64,000 bases of DNA from Brachypodius melanocephalos (lineage: Eukaryota > Chordata > Aves > Passeriformes > Pycnonotidae), in contig VZSR01003807.1 in assembly GCA_013398615.1 (NCBI GenBank), positions 6,881,404 to 6,945,403 on the forward strand. The letters are read 5' to 3'. Positions within the stretch are counted from its first letter, which is position 1; each line of letters begins with the position of its first letter. A model generated the notes under the pieces. The model was not told where the DNA came from and ran no database searches. It saw nothing but the letters and a program-made list of their open reading frames with translations. Shown one piece after another: positions 14,701 through 26,240 of this stretch. Made by a program: the position numbers and the translations under genes.

Positions 14701-15220
14701 TAAGCTATTTTAACACTGCTTTTTTGCACGATATTATATAGTTTTGGTTTACTATTGACTTACACAATGTCTATACGCACACATACATTCCCTGACAAAC
14801 ACACCCCCAAACTATTATTTCATAATGCGTATTTTTATCATTTGTTTCACTTGCACCTGGAATATTTTGTTTTATGCATCTGCCAGGTGCAAGACAAGCA
14901 GCAGATTACAATGCACGACACTATCACAGCATTTAAAGCAAGCGCATATGTGTTTATACCACAGTGCATTAGCAGCACGCCGTGCAGAAGCACTGCAGAT
15001 TGGTACAGTACCAATGCTGTCGGAGGAAGCCTTTACTGTCACCACTTTCTCCTCCTTCAACTCACCTTGAGCTGATACTGCTATTGCTGCATTCAGTTGC
15101 ACAAAGCAATACAGACAGGGGCACTTAACACCAGTTTTAGTTATAGTCATTTCCTGGCCTATTTGTGCATTTTTGGAGGACAGATGCTCACTGACATGCG
15201 TAACATCAAATTTGTTAAAC
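14701..15220. other. CpG-retaining unique segment, candidate conserved noncoding element
   Basis: Nine CpG dinucleotides fall between 14729 and 15200 (14729, 14776, 14828, 14916, 14943, 14978, 14981, 15021, 15199), although the segment is not a CpG island and the surrounding DNA is CpG-poor. In methylated vertebrate DNA isolated CpGs decay quickly, so keeping them suggests selective constraint or recent origin. It contains the hairpin at 14826-14917 and a short palindrome around 14976-14986. A 130-codon minus-strand frame (14872-15264) crosses it but has no recognisable protein features. Conservation cannot be tested from one sequence, so the call is an inference. Confidence 0.4.
14826..14917. 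ncRNA. Long imperfect hairpin, microRNA-precursor-like candidate
   Basis: The arms 14826-14860 and 14883-14917 pair at about 28 of 35 positions, counting four or five G-U wobbles on the plus strand. The apical 11 bp (14850-14860 with 14883-14893, CTTGCACCTGG with its complement) are perfect. Below them are a 2-nt symmetric internal loop, six more pairs, another 2-nt loop, and then shorter paired blocks. The terminal loop is 22 nt and can close further. Total length near 92 nt with small symmetric mismatches is typical of animal pre-miRNAs. I do not recognise either arm as a known mature microRNA. It could instead be a chance hairpin or a structured regulatory element. Either strand could be the transcript. 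Confidence 0.35.
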
Positions 15221-18200
15221 TTATTTTGAAAGGGGCCTCTAGGTGCAACTCTAATACAAAACATAAATCATTTTTCCTCCATTCTTGATGAAGATAGGTC
15301 AGAGCTGTTGATAAATCCTCTGGGGCTTTGCATACAAAGTAATACAAATATCAAATCAATTCAATTCCCCTCCTTTACTACTATTGCTAAAAGAAGAGAG
15401 GCTTTTTAATGTCTTTCCCTTTAACAACAACATCAAAGAACTAAGGAAAACAAATTTTGCATTAGGAAGGCTATGTCGAAAAACATTTCACTTCAAACAG
15501 GGCACCACACAGAGCTCACATGATGAGATATTTAAACACTAATTAGCATCAATTTCTTTATTGAATTATAATTTCATGAAAATGTTGTGACCCTCTGATT
15601 TAAATACTGTTTTCCCTTCAAGCACATTTGTCATTGCCAAAATGGGTTCTCAGATTTATAGGCATGGATTGTACATTTTGAAAGTTTGATTCTTACAGAT
15701 GAACTCGTTTCCACACTCATGACCAAAGCCTGTGAGGACTGTATTAACCACAATATGCATATTAAAGACCAGAACTGTTACAGAGTATGCAAGGCACTAT
15801 ATCTATATCACACTTCTACCTGAAAAACAACAACTCCTTACATGCTGAATGGGCAACAGAAAATGTGTAGCTGTTTCTCTCTTTTAACTACAAGTCCCAC
15901 CTTGACTGGCAGACACACACATTCCAGACTCCAAACTTCTCCAAGAAGGCTTTACAGTAATAACAAAACTGCACATAAGTGGCTTCTTTTTCATACAGGC
16001 ACCAAACTCACCCATTTGCCTGAATGATCACACAGCTGCAGAGATTTGTAAAAGCATTACAGGTTAATTCACACCTACCTCATGTAAATCCTCTCATTCA
16101 ATATTCATGTGTGAAACACATGAAACACAGGTTTCATAGATGAATGAACATAAGAAGTGGGAGCTATGAATGCTTCTTTCTTTACAGCTTCCCACATGTA
16201 GCAAGAAAGGAGATTTACACGGGGTCGATGAAAAGAGACCTAAAATAACTTCATGATAGGGGGCCAGTGGCTGAGTGAATGCTGAAGTCTCAATTAATAA
16301 GGATTATAAGGTGTGTTGTGACTGACATGCCAGAACATCAGAGAGGCACCCAGGGGACTAGCTCACCTCTGTCCTAATGAGGTTGCCTTGACAAAGAAGA
16401 AATATGATGATACAGGCAGTCTATATATAATTTATGAATTCTTGGCACCGTTCTGATGCTGGCATGTATTTGCTTTAAGGAGGAATGTGTGTCTGTGGGA
16501 AAGGGGACTGCAACACGTCTCTGTGGGTAGCAGGCTCAGGTGAAGTGATTATCTCTCAACATCGCTGTGCTGACCCCAGGGCAGGAGGCTAAGCAGGCTG
16601 CCTCGGTGGGCACAATTTGTCTGAGCCTTTGTGCAAAGGAGTGCTGGATTGGTTGATGAAGTCACCATAACAATAAATCAGCGGAGCCCCCAAAGAGCAT
16701 TGGCACAACACGGGAAGTGAAGAGCCTGCTTTCCTGGCAAGTGGAGTCCTGTCTAAGTACAGGGTCAGACAAAGGGGGACAGCAAGTTGGTTTAAAACAG
16801 AGGGATTCTGAAAGACCTCGAGGCAACTCAGAAAACACACTGAAGGGACCCCTACTTTTGCATTCCTTGTGCAAATTTTGGAAAAGTTACATTCTAATCC
16901 TATGCAACATAAACATATCTATAAGCCATACCCTGTCATGCAACTGTAAAGAGATAAATTGTAGGTGCAGAGCCTTCAGGGGGGCAGAGCACAATAGCAT
17001 GTAAATGATTTCTAAGTTAGTCAGAAAGGATAGTTCTCATGAAGGGAAGGCAAGGCCATATTTACTCAGCAAATATGCAACTACAAACCCAACAAATACA
17101 AAAAAGAGGGAAGGAAGGGATTTGGTCCCTTCATATGCCAAGAGAAAATTCAGAGCACAATGGCTGAGGTGAAGACTCAAATGTTGTGGAGTTAATACAG
17201 GATTGAGAGAACTTCTAAACTTTGAAGGCATAACAGGAGACACTGCCTCTGTCAAGAGACACTGGCAACTGGAATAAAAAATTAAAGACACAGTCATAAC
17301 TGGCTTTAAAAACATAAACAACCTGTCTTCCTGCAAGAACACTGGGCCAAAATTTTATCTCAATGGCTTTAGGAAAAGGAAGACTAACAAATACAGCATA
17401 AACCAGAAATCAGAATATAAGATCCTTGTTGATCTCTCTGTGTGCTAAAGTGAGTATTTGAAGTTTATAGAAACAAGTAAATGAGGGATTTACTAGATAT
17501 ATTCAGTGTAAAAAAAGTAACTTTCAACATAAACCACCTCATATATTTTATATATACTAAGCAGCAAATTCTGAGCTGAATTACATCAGCACACCCTAGT
17601 TTGTTTATTCAGAGTCGCAAGAATATCTTCCTATATGAATATTCAGAGTAAGATGCATTGAGAGATATGGGGATTGCTGTCCCATCCCTAATGCTCTTGC
17701 CTCACCAGTTAGTATTATGTATTTGATGCTCAATGTCCTTTAATCACAGAATGGTTGTTATCTACCCTGTGTAGGTGTGCCTGGCTTTTTAAACTAGTGA
17801 TCTACAAAAACAATTAGAACACTGTTTACCAGATCACACAAAATTCTCAAATGATACAGCAAAGCACAGGCCTCAGAGATAAAAGGATTATTTCAAATTA
17901 AACAGTTGTGATTCTTTCTCTGCAATTTATACTGCTGTGTTGTGTGTTGGAATATTGAAAGCCTAGCTCAGTACTTTGGTTATACTGAGCTTTAGAACAT
18001 CTCAAGTGATGCCTCTGTGCCTTGTTTCAAAATATACAAGTTCTGTTTTCTGGAATGATACCATTGTTTTGACCTCTTTTTCATTAGGAGGCAATGAAAA
18101 AGAAAAAACCAAATAAAAATATTTTGAATAATTTCAAATGCAAAATAAGAGATAGAGCAAGTCAGTTGGCATCATGCCACAGTTGCTGCAGAAGACCTGT

Positions 18201-18268
18201 CCTTCTGAAATTATCATAGATGTTTAGACTTGCAAGGAGACCTATTAAAAAACCCCTCCATATTTGGA
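15221..18268. other. Unique noncoding DNA, no gene seen
   Basis: No repeat family was identified. A 21-nt hairpin with 9-bp arms and a 3-nt loop lies at 16104-16124. A patch at about 16480-16760 is richer in GC and CpG than its surroundings, but it carries no recognised motif set or exon. Open frames are all below about 100 codons. Confidence 0.6.
18264..18268. repeat. Left candidate target-site duplication of LTR copy A
   Basis: TTGGA at 18264-18268 directly precedes the LTR. Its partner TGGGA at 18790-18794 directly follows it and differs at one base. A 5-bp duplication is usual for several retroviral classes. One mismatch fits an old insertion, but at this length chance agreement cannot be excluded. 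Confidence 0.5.
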
Positions 18269-18789
18269 TGTCCTGGTTTAGGCTGGAGGGGAGTTAATTT
18301 TCTTCATAGCAGTTTGTATGGGGCTGTGTTTTGTATCTGTGCTGGGAAAAGTGTTGAAAACTCAGGAATATTTTCATTATTGCTGAACTGTGCTTACAGT
18401 GTAAAGGCTTTTTCTGCTCGTCAGCCAACCCCACCAGCAAGTAAAACACAGGGAGGGGCACAAAATTTTCTTTAGGGCTGAAGGGGAAAGTTGAAGAGCA
18501 AGGAAGGGGGAACATCTGGAGTTATAACATTTGGCTTCCCAAGGAGATACTCCTTCTCTTCCTTCTTTCCTATTCATGAGCGAACACCTGCTTGTGATGG
18601 GAATTAGTGAATGAATTCCTTGTTTTGCTTTGCTTATGTGTGAGTGTTATTTGCTTTACCTGTTAAACTGTCTTCACCTCATCCCACAAATTCTCTTTTT
18701 TATTCTTCTAAATCTCTTCCCCCAACCCACTTGGGGAGCAGTGAGCATCTTTCTGGAGCTTACTTGCCAGCTGGGATTGAACAACAACA
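18269..18789 (+). mobile_element. Solo LTR, avian endogenous retrovirus, copy A (promoter part deleted)
   Basis: The element begins TGTCCTGGTTTAGGCTGGAG and ends in ...CAACA, the expected TG...CA form. Its body matches a widespread bird retroviral LTR family that I recognise from the GAGTTAATTTTCTTCATAGC block near the start, the TTGTTTTGCTTTGCTTA block at 18620-18636, and the CCACTTGGGGAGCAGTGAGC end region. The flanks TTGGA (18264-18268) and TGGGA (18790-18794) agree at 4 of 5 bases and look like a decayed 5-bp target duplication. There is no internal retroviral sequence and no second LTR, so it is a solo LTR left by recombination. Compared with the copy at 49453-49998 it lacks the stretch with the TATA box. 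The family is probably class III (ERVL-like), but the exact subfamily is not certain. Confidence 0.85.
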
Positions 18790-20423
18790 TGGGAGCGTGA
18801 ATGGCCTCGATGCATTTAAACTCTTTTTCAACTGACAGTTGAAGTGTATGCTGAAAAGTCAAAGCTGTTGTAGTAAAATCAACTTGACTTTCAAAACACA
18901 TTCAAAGCCCCACCCTGCTCTTGTTTTTGAGGGAAGGAAAAAAATTATTCCTAAACATCTCTCTGTGTGTCTTATGCAGCATGATTTTAGTTCTGGAGAC
19001 TGCTGAGACAAACAGAAAAATGTGGGCATTTAATCCATATGAAGTTAAACCCACACTATTTATGTTCAGCTTTCACTGAACTTCTAAAGAATTTGATGGC
19101 TAAACTTGCCTGATTTACCCCAGAAAACCCAAGTAACAGCACTAGCCTTTAGTAAGCAAGAACTCAGAAATCTAGAAAATGCTCCTATCATGTCTTCATG
19201 GAGTGGTAACACGACTTGGGGAAATTAATGTGGAAAGCTTAGTACCACATTTGCTTTTATTTTCCAGAGCTAGTTGATACCCCTCAGACAGTATAAAGCC
19301 CAATATTCTAGCACTAAACGAGTACCAAAACATCCCTGGAAGGTGACTTTTTCCACTACTCCTAAGTAGTGACTCTCACACTACTTTCCCTGTGCTATGG
19401 AAATGGAAGGTGAGATGCTGCACATCATCATGGATGCAGAAGATGGGTCAGGATGCCAACAGGGCAAAATGCAGCCACATGGCCTTAATTGTCAGCATCC
19501 AGGATTGTAGACAAATAATAAGGCTCAGCTTGCACACATAATTCCCTGATTCTTCTTCTCTCCCCACAGGCATAAAAATCAGGTGGAAAGTCCTTAAAGT
19601 TACTGCATTTTTCTGATTCTTAAGGTTGCCTTTGTGGTACTGTAAAGCCTATGCTGCCTGCTGAGTAGAAACCCTTGCAGTTACTTTTCGAGTTTTATGG
19701 GTGTGCTTTTTTTGGTATTTGTTTGAGTTTCTCTTTTGGTTTTGTTTGTTTTTTTCCTTTTTGGTTTAGTTGTTTTTTTCAATTTAAAAAAATACAGTCA
19801 GCCATCCAAAACTCACTCGACTTAACCCAAAGCATAGTAAGCATGAGGAATGTATCAAGATCTGCTTTCAGAACTGGCAATAGAAGTAAATGAACACTTT
19901 GTGTGCTATTTTGCTTTCATATGCTAATTTCAGATTCACAGTCAATACCATATATTTGAAACTTAAATAAGACATAAAAAGGTTAAAAAATACAGACTCC
20001 CCTGAATGAAGGCCAACGTATCTTTCTGGTTAAGCTACACGAGATAATAAAAAAATTGACATCAAAGAAAGCACCTTATTCAGGCCTTTCAAAATACTTG
20101 TCATTAAAAGATGGTTTGTTGAAACTTCAGACAGGCTAAATGTATGCTACATTTTAAGTGAAAGAATTACCTTTCCAGGGTTGCAATTACAACTGTACTT
20201 AGTTGTCATGGGAACCTGGTAACATATAGATGTCAAATGAAGACATCAAGGGACAGACAGTGATCTTCAAATCACTGCATGCCAAGTGTCATTTTTCATA
20301 GGTATATCTGTGCTCAGTTAGGAAAAAATATTAAAAATAGAAAATTAACATTTTAAAAAAAATGTTTAAATAGCATTTAAATTGCAATACCAATATCCCA
20401 TTTTGCAGAGCTATTTTAGTATC
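18790..20423. other. Unique noncoding DNA with a T-rich tract
   Basis: No gene or transposon was recognised. A T-rich tract with scattered GG and GTTT words lies at 19687-19790 and gives a spurious Phe-rich frame. Confidence 0.6.
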
Positions 20424-20467
20424 CTTAGATTAGTGTCTGCTTTCTCTTCCCTTTTTTTTTTTTTCAG
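20424..20467 (+). other. Strong splice-acceptor-like pyrimidine tract ending in CAG
   Basis: About 28 nearly uninterrupted pyrimidines, including a run of 13 T at 20452-20464, end in CAG at 20465-20467. This is a near-ideal vertebrate 3' splice site. No matching strong donor or polyadenylation signal was found in the next few hundred bases, so there is no complete exon to call. Poly(T) runs are common in AT-rich DNA, and this may be an inert tract. Confidence 0.2.
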
Positions 20468-21520
20468 TTACCATGTTCCCAAAATAGAAGTACGACATTG
20501 GGAGTTGAAAGGAAAAGAGGCAAAGAGGTCAGGATCAGCAACGAAGGTTACCATGCTTTGGTGACTGCTGAGTCTTGCTATTATCCTCCACTTTCTCTTC
20601 CAGTTTTAATTGTCCTGCTATCTCAACATGGGTATTTTCAGTCAGATGTTCTTTTTGACCTGTACTTCAATTACTTTAGAGCCAGCAAAAGGAAAAATGG
20701 ATTCATACTAAACATCATTGCTGAGCATGCCCCAAAGATCTGAGGCTCTGCAAATACTCCAGCTGTGATCTATTTGTGCAGGTTGAGATAGAATCCAGAA
20801 AGCATCCACTACAAAGACGGCTTTCAGTTCTCTTCAATAGCCAGCTCATACTGTGGTGCTGTCATCTGTACTGCTATTTTTACTGCTACTGACCACAGTG
20901 GCTTTGGCTTTGTTTTATATTCAGGTTTACAACAAAGGCTTTCTGAGTTGGTGTTCAGTTTCTTCACACAGGCTGCTGTGCTCACCAATGCCAGACCATG
21001 TAGTACCAGTTTAAAGTGGGTCAAGCATGAAGGAACTTGTGCATCCTTCCATCCAACCCAAGTCCATGCAGGTGTTTGTGCTGTAACAAGACAGAGGCAT
21101 CATTGCAATTTAATGTTTGCCTGAATACCAAATAGCATGAGAAAGCAGAAAGAACATAATCCAATTGGAAACTTGTCAGGAGAAAGTTATTCTTTCAGAG
21201 CTTTGAAACCAAGTGGAACAGGTATAGATTGTTCAGCACGGCTGAGAGATTTTTCATCTAGCACTAAACTATCTCAAATCCCAAATTCACCACCTTATCA
21301 ATCCCCACTTTACTATAAATCTGCCTTGTACCCACAGTACAAAACTAGGCGCTAAAAATGAGGAGTGGAAATGAAAATTTGTTTAACTCATTAGTAAAGC
21401 ATAGTTTGAAGTTACTGCACTTAATGCATACAGATTTGTCAAGACAAATGCCAACATGAATGAGTTTGCTTTGGTTTGTTTGATATATTCATTTTAAATG
21501 AACTTAAATGGATTTTACTC
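20468..21520. other. Unique noncoding DNA
   Basis: No repeat family, RNA gene or exon pair was recognised. The open frames here (up to 81 codons) have no known similarity. Confidence 0.6.
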
Positions 21521-22060
21521 TGTGTTGTGGCTTAGGAATGGTATTAATGTTCCCAAAAAAATGAAACACCACGAGCCTCTCCACTTCCCACTCCTTTTGG
21601 TCAGAGAGGCAGAGAACTTGAGTTGATATAAGAACAATTTTTGGAAGCAGCAATGAGATTAAAAAAACCAAACAGTATCAGCAACAATATTAGTAAAAAA
21701 AGTATACAAAAAAGAGAGTAATTTATGTACAAAAATGATTGCTGATCAACTGTGCAGCCCCTGAGACAAAGAACAAAATGCCCCCAGACCCTCTGTTTAT
21801 CCCCCAAGCCTGAGACAACAAAAACCAATGGTGGACAAACATTCCATTTGGAACCAGCATTACCACTGTTCCCTCTACCACTTTCTCCCCCAGAAAAAAA
21901 ACCACCCCAGTCATTCTGGGAAACAAGAATCCCTGTCCCTTACCCTGGCTGTGACATAAAATGGTATCAAATAGTGAAATATCTTGGCCATGCCCACACA
22001 GCTCCAGGCTCCTCTCTCTCATGGCCACTGTGAAGAATCAACCCTGTCCTTGGCTCAAAC
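21521..22060 (-). mobile_element. Solo LTR, avian endogenous retrovirus, second family (antisense)
   Basis: Read on the minus strand, the segment runs from a TGAGCCAAGGACAGG block through CACTATTTGATACCATTTTA and CACAGCCAGGG blocks to the terminus ...GGCTTCCAAAAATTG... and finally CCACAACACA. I recognise this order from a bird retroviral LTR type whose 3' end carries the GTGTTTCATT and CCACAACACA words. The 3' boundary at 21521 is clear. The 5' boundary is not: TG at 22057 would give flanks TACTC (21516-21520) and AACTC (22058-22062), which match at 4 of 5 bases, but the element might extend to about 22150. No internal retroviral sequence adjoins it. Family name not assigned. Confidence 0.6.
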
Positions 22061-24295
22061 TCTTTATTTCTAAACACTTTCAGTAACCTGGATGACTTAA
22101 CAGAAAACATTCTTCCCTCTGCACATGAAGAAACAGTGACCACATCAGAGCTAAAAAACAAAAGGATAATGAAAAATTAAGTAAAGTGCAAAAAGTGCTG
22201 ACCAGAAAACAATTTCTTTTACTAGTTTTAGCTAGTATTTGTAAAAGAAGCTTAGATTTTTCAGAGTATTTAGAAATTTCTCTCTAAAATTATGTGTTGA
22301 ATTACACAGTGAGATGACTGCTTTCAGATTTTCACTGTAAGAGTGCTGAAGGATTACCAAGAAAGGTAAGCAGTCCTCCACCATGTATCTTTTCAAAATT
22401 ATGACTGTGTTTTTCTTGTCTTCATTCCCTTAACAAATGTTTCACAAAAAGACACTAGTCTTGTTAAATTTTATCACCTCTCAAGCTTGTAGGAATGACA
22501 ACATTGATAAACCGTAATAGTGAACTCTTTTTTTCTTCTCTTGTGTAAAGAAAGACAATCTCAGTTCAACTCCACTCAAGAGAAGGAAAGTAAAAAATAA
22601 TCTAAGGCAGCCTCCAAGCCCAGGTATCTCACTGTGTGGTAATAGGCATCATCAGAAAGTGCCCACTCCTTAGCAAACACTGCATAAGAGAAAACAGAAA
22701 GCATATTGGAAGTATATATGCATATGCATATAATGAAAGAAGTAGAGCTCTTTTATTAGCACTAGTTCTACATTTGGTCTGCAGTGATATTTGAAAATTC
22801 CCTTTTAAATTAAATCATATTAGGGATTTTCTTGACACTCAGAAAATTAAATACACGATCTTGTCAATAATTAGAAATTTCAATATGAAAGGCCTGGCTG
22901 TCTTGTAATAATGAATGCTGTTTAAGTCAGATGTCTATATCTATTTATTAATATATTTCCCTGTAACTCATATCTGTATCAGTTATTTTGTACTTCTGAT
23001 TTGAAACAAAAGAAAATGAAAAAACATTTTAAAAACATTTTATTTGACCAATGAATGAAGTAGGTCCTTATTTATGATCTTAACACAAAGAATTTACATC
23101 AACCCTGGCCAAGCCGTGCATTTGCCAATAAAAGAAGATATGGAGTTATGGGTATATTCTACTATATCCAACTCTAGTCTGGATTGAAAGAGCCACCTCA
23201 TTTTGTATGAGTCTCCAAATATCCATTACACTAGAACAGCCCCCACTACAGCTACAGTGGACTACAAGTTGTCTCTGTTAGGAGTCAGTTATTAAGACTT
23301 TATGTGCTGCCATAGTCAGTCAAAGGTTATTGACAACCTGTATGCCTCCCAGGACTGCATTTATCATTTATATCATCTGAAGCACTGCAACTTTCCCAGC
23401 AGGTAAAATAACATTTCTAAAAATTTAACAAGCTTTCTTAATTTCTTTCCATCAAGAATTTTAAGAGCTGACACCAACATTTTTGAAAGCAAGGAACTAT
23501 TGCATACTAGAACATTTTAGCCATAGACTAAGCTTTAAGGTAGAAACCAAACAGGAGAAATAGTAGGCCAATTAAAAAACTTTCCCAAGTTGGATAACAC
23601 AGGAAAACACAGCTGATTAAAAAAATTGTCCTCTTGCACCAACAGGGAAGAGTAAGTGCAGGTAAAGTATTGCTCAACCCCTCTAATTTTTCTGAAATTA
23701 CTAGGTGCTAAAATGATACCGATGTAAAAAGGAAATTGCTAAGGTCCAGCCAGAGTACAGTCTAGGAGCTCTAGGAAGAAATCAGAAAGTATCCCTGCCA
23801 CTCCACCCATTTACATAAATAGAAAAAAAAACATATAAAAATGTTCTCAATTATTAAATAAGCAAAGATTTTAGAAAACCCTCTCCTGTGCTCCTTTAGA
23901 AATAATCTATCTTCTCATTTTGACTTCAGAAACATTTCAGAATATGTTTTATGAAATCAGGACACCAAGTACCTAAACAATTTGCAAAAAAAGTCTAAAA
24001 CTTGAAAATTCTTCTCTGTAAACCCTTTCTTCTGTTAGTAACAAAAAAATAAAAACCCCCAGTATCTTTAGCTTTCCTAATGGTATTAATTTTGAATATA
24101 ATTAATTAGATCAATCTTAAAATGTGGGGCTCAGCTTTGACAGTAATCAATTTGAAATAAATTGTAAGAATATCTACAAAGAAATCCACATCGTAAGTGA
24201 CAGCAGTGTTATTCCCACCCTTAAAACACAGATTATATACACACATGTACATATTCAGTTTACATAGAGAAGGAAACATTTCCAGAATTGAATAA
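22061..24295. other. Unique AT-rich noncoding DNA
   Basis: Nothing gene-like was seen. A perfect 18-bp palindrome of alternating TA/GC character lies at 22715-22732. A weak exon-like pair, an acceptor ending near 22328 and a donor at 22366, was considered and not accepted. Confidence 0.6.
22715..22732. repeat. Perfect 18-bp palindrome
   Basis: TATATGCATATGCATATA is its own reverse complement. It lies in AT-rich DNA and is probably a small TA/GCAT simple-sequence expansion. It could extrude a cruciform but shows no other sign of function. Confidence 0.6.
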
Positions 24296-24432
24296 ATCAA
24301 AGAATTCTTTAGATTGGAAAAGACTTCCAAAAGCATCGAGTTCAACCATTAGATCAGCACTGCCAAGTCCACCACTACATGATGTCCCTAAGTTCCACAT
24401 CTACACATCTTTTAAGTATCTCCTGCCCTGAA
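24296..24432 (-). mobile_element. CR1 LINE 3'-end fragment
   Basis: The plus strand reads as the reverse complement of a CR1 tail. It opens with TCAAAGAATTCTTTAGATTGG, a decayed form of the usual ATCATAGAATC...GGTTGG terminus. It then has AAAAGACTTCCAAAAGCATC, TCGAGTTCAACCATTAGATC and CACTGCCAAGTCCACCACTA. Similarity stops at about 24432 within the 3' untranslated region, so the copy is heavily 5'-truncated, as is usual for CR1. The element is oriented on the minus strand and noncoding. Confidence 0.85.
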
Positions 24433-26240
24433 TTTTGACATGCAGGATCTCACAGAAAATCAAAAACATGCTTTTATACAAGGAAGGGATTGAAATGAGG
24501 GACTCTAGAATTTTCAGCTCCTGAAATTGAGCCTTGGAATTTCCAGCTGCTCAAATTGAGCACTTAACTTTATGCTATGTTCCCCATTTCTTTCCTCTGT
24601 AAAAATACTACTTGCCTATCTCAGAGCTGTATAAAAGATAGCTTAAATGTTTTCAAAGTATATCCAGGGTGAAATGAAACTGATTATTGTATAAGTTAAT
24701 GGTTTAGTTTTTCTAAACATGATCTTCCCCACTTTGTTCATGCATCAGAAACACTCACAGCTGTCATCTCTTCTGCAACTATTGGGAGAGATCAAATACA
24801 TTATCACGTCAACAGGAGTTGTGAATTATTTAAGTCCCTATGTCAAGTTTAAACTTATTTTTCAAGGCAGAGGTGGCATTGGGATGAACCAAACTCAAGT
24901 GTCTGATGTATCACTTCAGTGATCAGTAGTAGTTCAGGGAGAATCCAGAAGATAAATGAGACTTATGAGGAGGAGATTCAAATTAGGACCTTGGCACTTG
25001 GCAGGAGAGATAACTGGTCCTGCTTGCTCCACGAGCAAACAGCACATATTGGCATGAGTGGGAGAAACTAGCAAGGGTAAAAGACATCTCTTTCCTCAAT
25101 ACGCATTTAGAATTTCGACACCTTAATTTTCTAGTAACACTTTTTTTTGTCAGTATTTTTCTTCAGCTGTTATTCATATCCTCATTCAAGTCACACTGTG
25201 GATTTTGGAAGGCACAGGGGTCTCTGGTGTGATTTAGAAAAACACCTTGGCATAGGAAGTTAAAAATCATCTACATAAGGCACAGAAGTATTTACAAGAA
25301 GCTGAGGAGTTTACTAGGCAATCTCTCAATCCATTTGTCAAAGCACCTGCAGGACTCATTTGAAGGCAGGTGAACTAATAAACCTCAGAAAAGCAGCCAC
25401 CAGGAGAGCATTTTGTTTTACTAAAAGCATTTGTAGCCTTTGCTCACATACCCCACCAAAACACACATACTTTTTTAACTTACTGGCTCTTATCTCACTC
25501 CATGCTATAATAAATCAGAGGCTAGAAAAGCTAGTGGAGAGCAGAACAATAGGGTTGAAAATCATGACCTTTGTGTGTAGTAATTGAAAACCACAGAGAG
25601 TTCAGAGTGCAGAATGGACTTTTGGACACATCTGTGCTGGGAGCTTTGAAGCCTGAAATTATCCTCTCTTATAACTCTAGGCTTACATAGCAGTGTTGTC
25701 AAATTGTAAACTGGAGGTGGGTTAAATAGTTATAGTTCACAGCCTTAGTACATAATTACAGAATCAAAGACACTATACAGATATACTATTATATTATTTA
25801 ACACAACATTTTTTCTTCTCCTGGGACAACCAATGTTTATACCACCTGTTAGGATGTGTCTGTTTTAGAAGTGTTCAGAGCAGCTACTGAGCCTGCAGTA
25901 TTTGTAAGCAGCTTCAGAGGGCAGCTGTGTCTTTCCACACCAATGCTCCCATCATTTCATTGTGCAGACTGAAACAACTTTGGAAAGATTTTTAAAGTAT
26001 TAAAAACAAAAGTGTAGTTAAGGACCAGCATAACAGAGCAGTTAAACCACAATCCTCTGTTCCCACATCACCCTGTCTAACTTTATTCACCAGTAAGTAT
26101 CACACTATTGCCCGGGCACAGTTACATCACTCAGCGGCGATTCACTCCTGACACTGGAACTTCTATCTTTGCCACCACACATGAAACAACAGCATCAGTA
26201 GCCTCTGGCTCTGGCTTAACTCACTAATGTATTCCCTAAG
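24433..26240. other. Unique noncoding DNA
   Basis: No gene, RNA gene or transposon was recognised. The region is ordinary AT-rich sequence with short random frames only. Confidence 0.6.

Noticed and set aside
14872..15264. 130-codon minus-strand frame overlapping the CpG-retaining segment
   Set aside because: The peptide has many Cys and Ala but no known motif, and overlapping plus-strand frames are equally long. The segment is better explained as noncoding constraint.
22329..22366. Short exon-like unit (acceptor CTTTCAG, donor AAG|GTAAGC) of 38 nt on the plus strand
   Set aside because: Weak acceptor with a poor pyrimidine tract. Very short and without supporting context.
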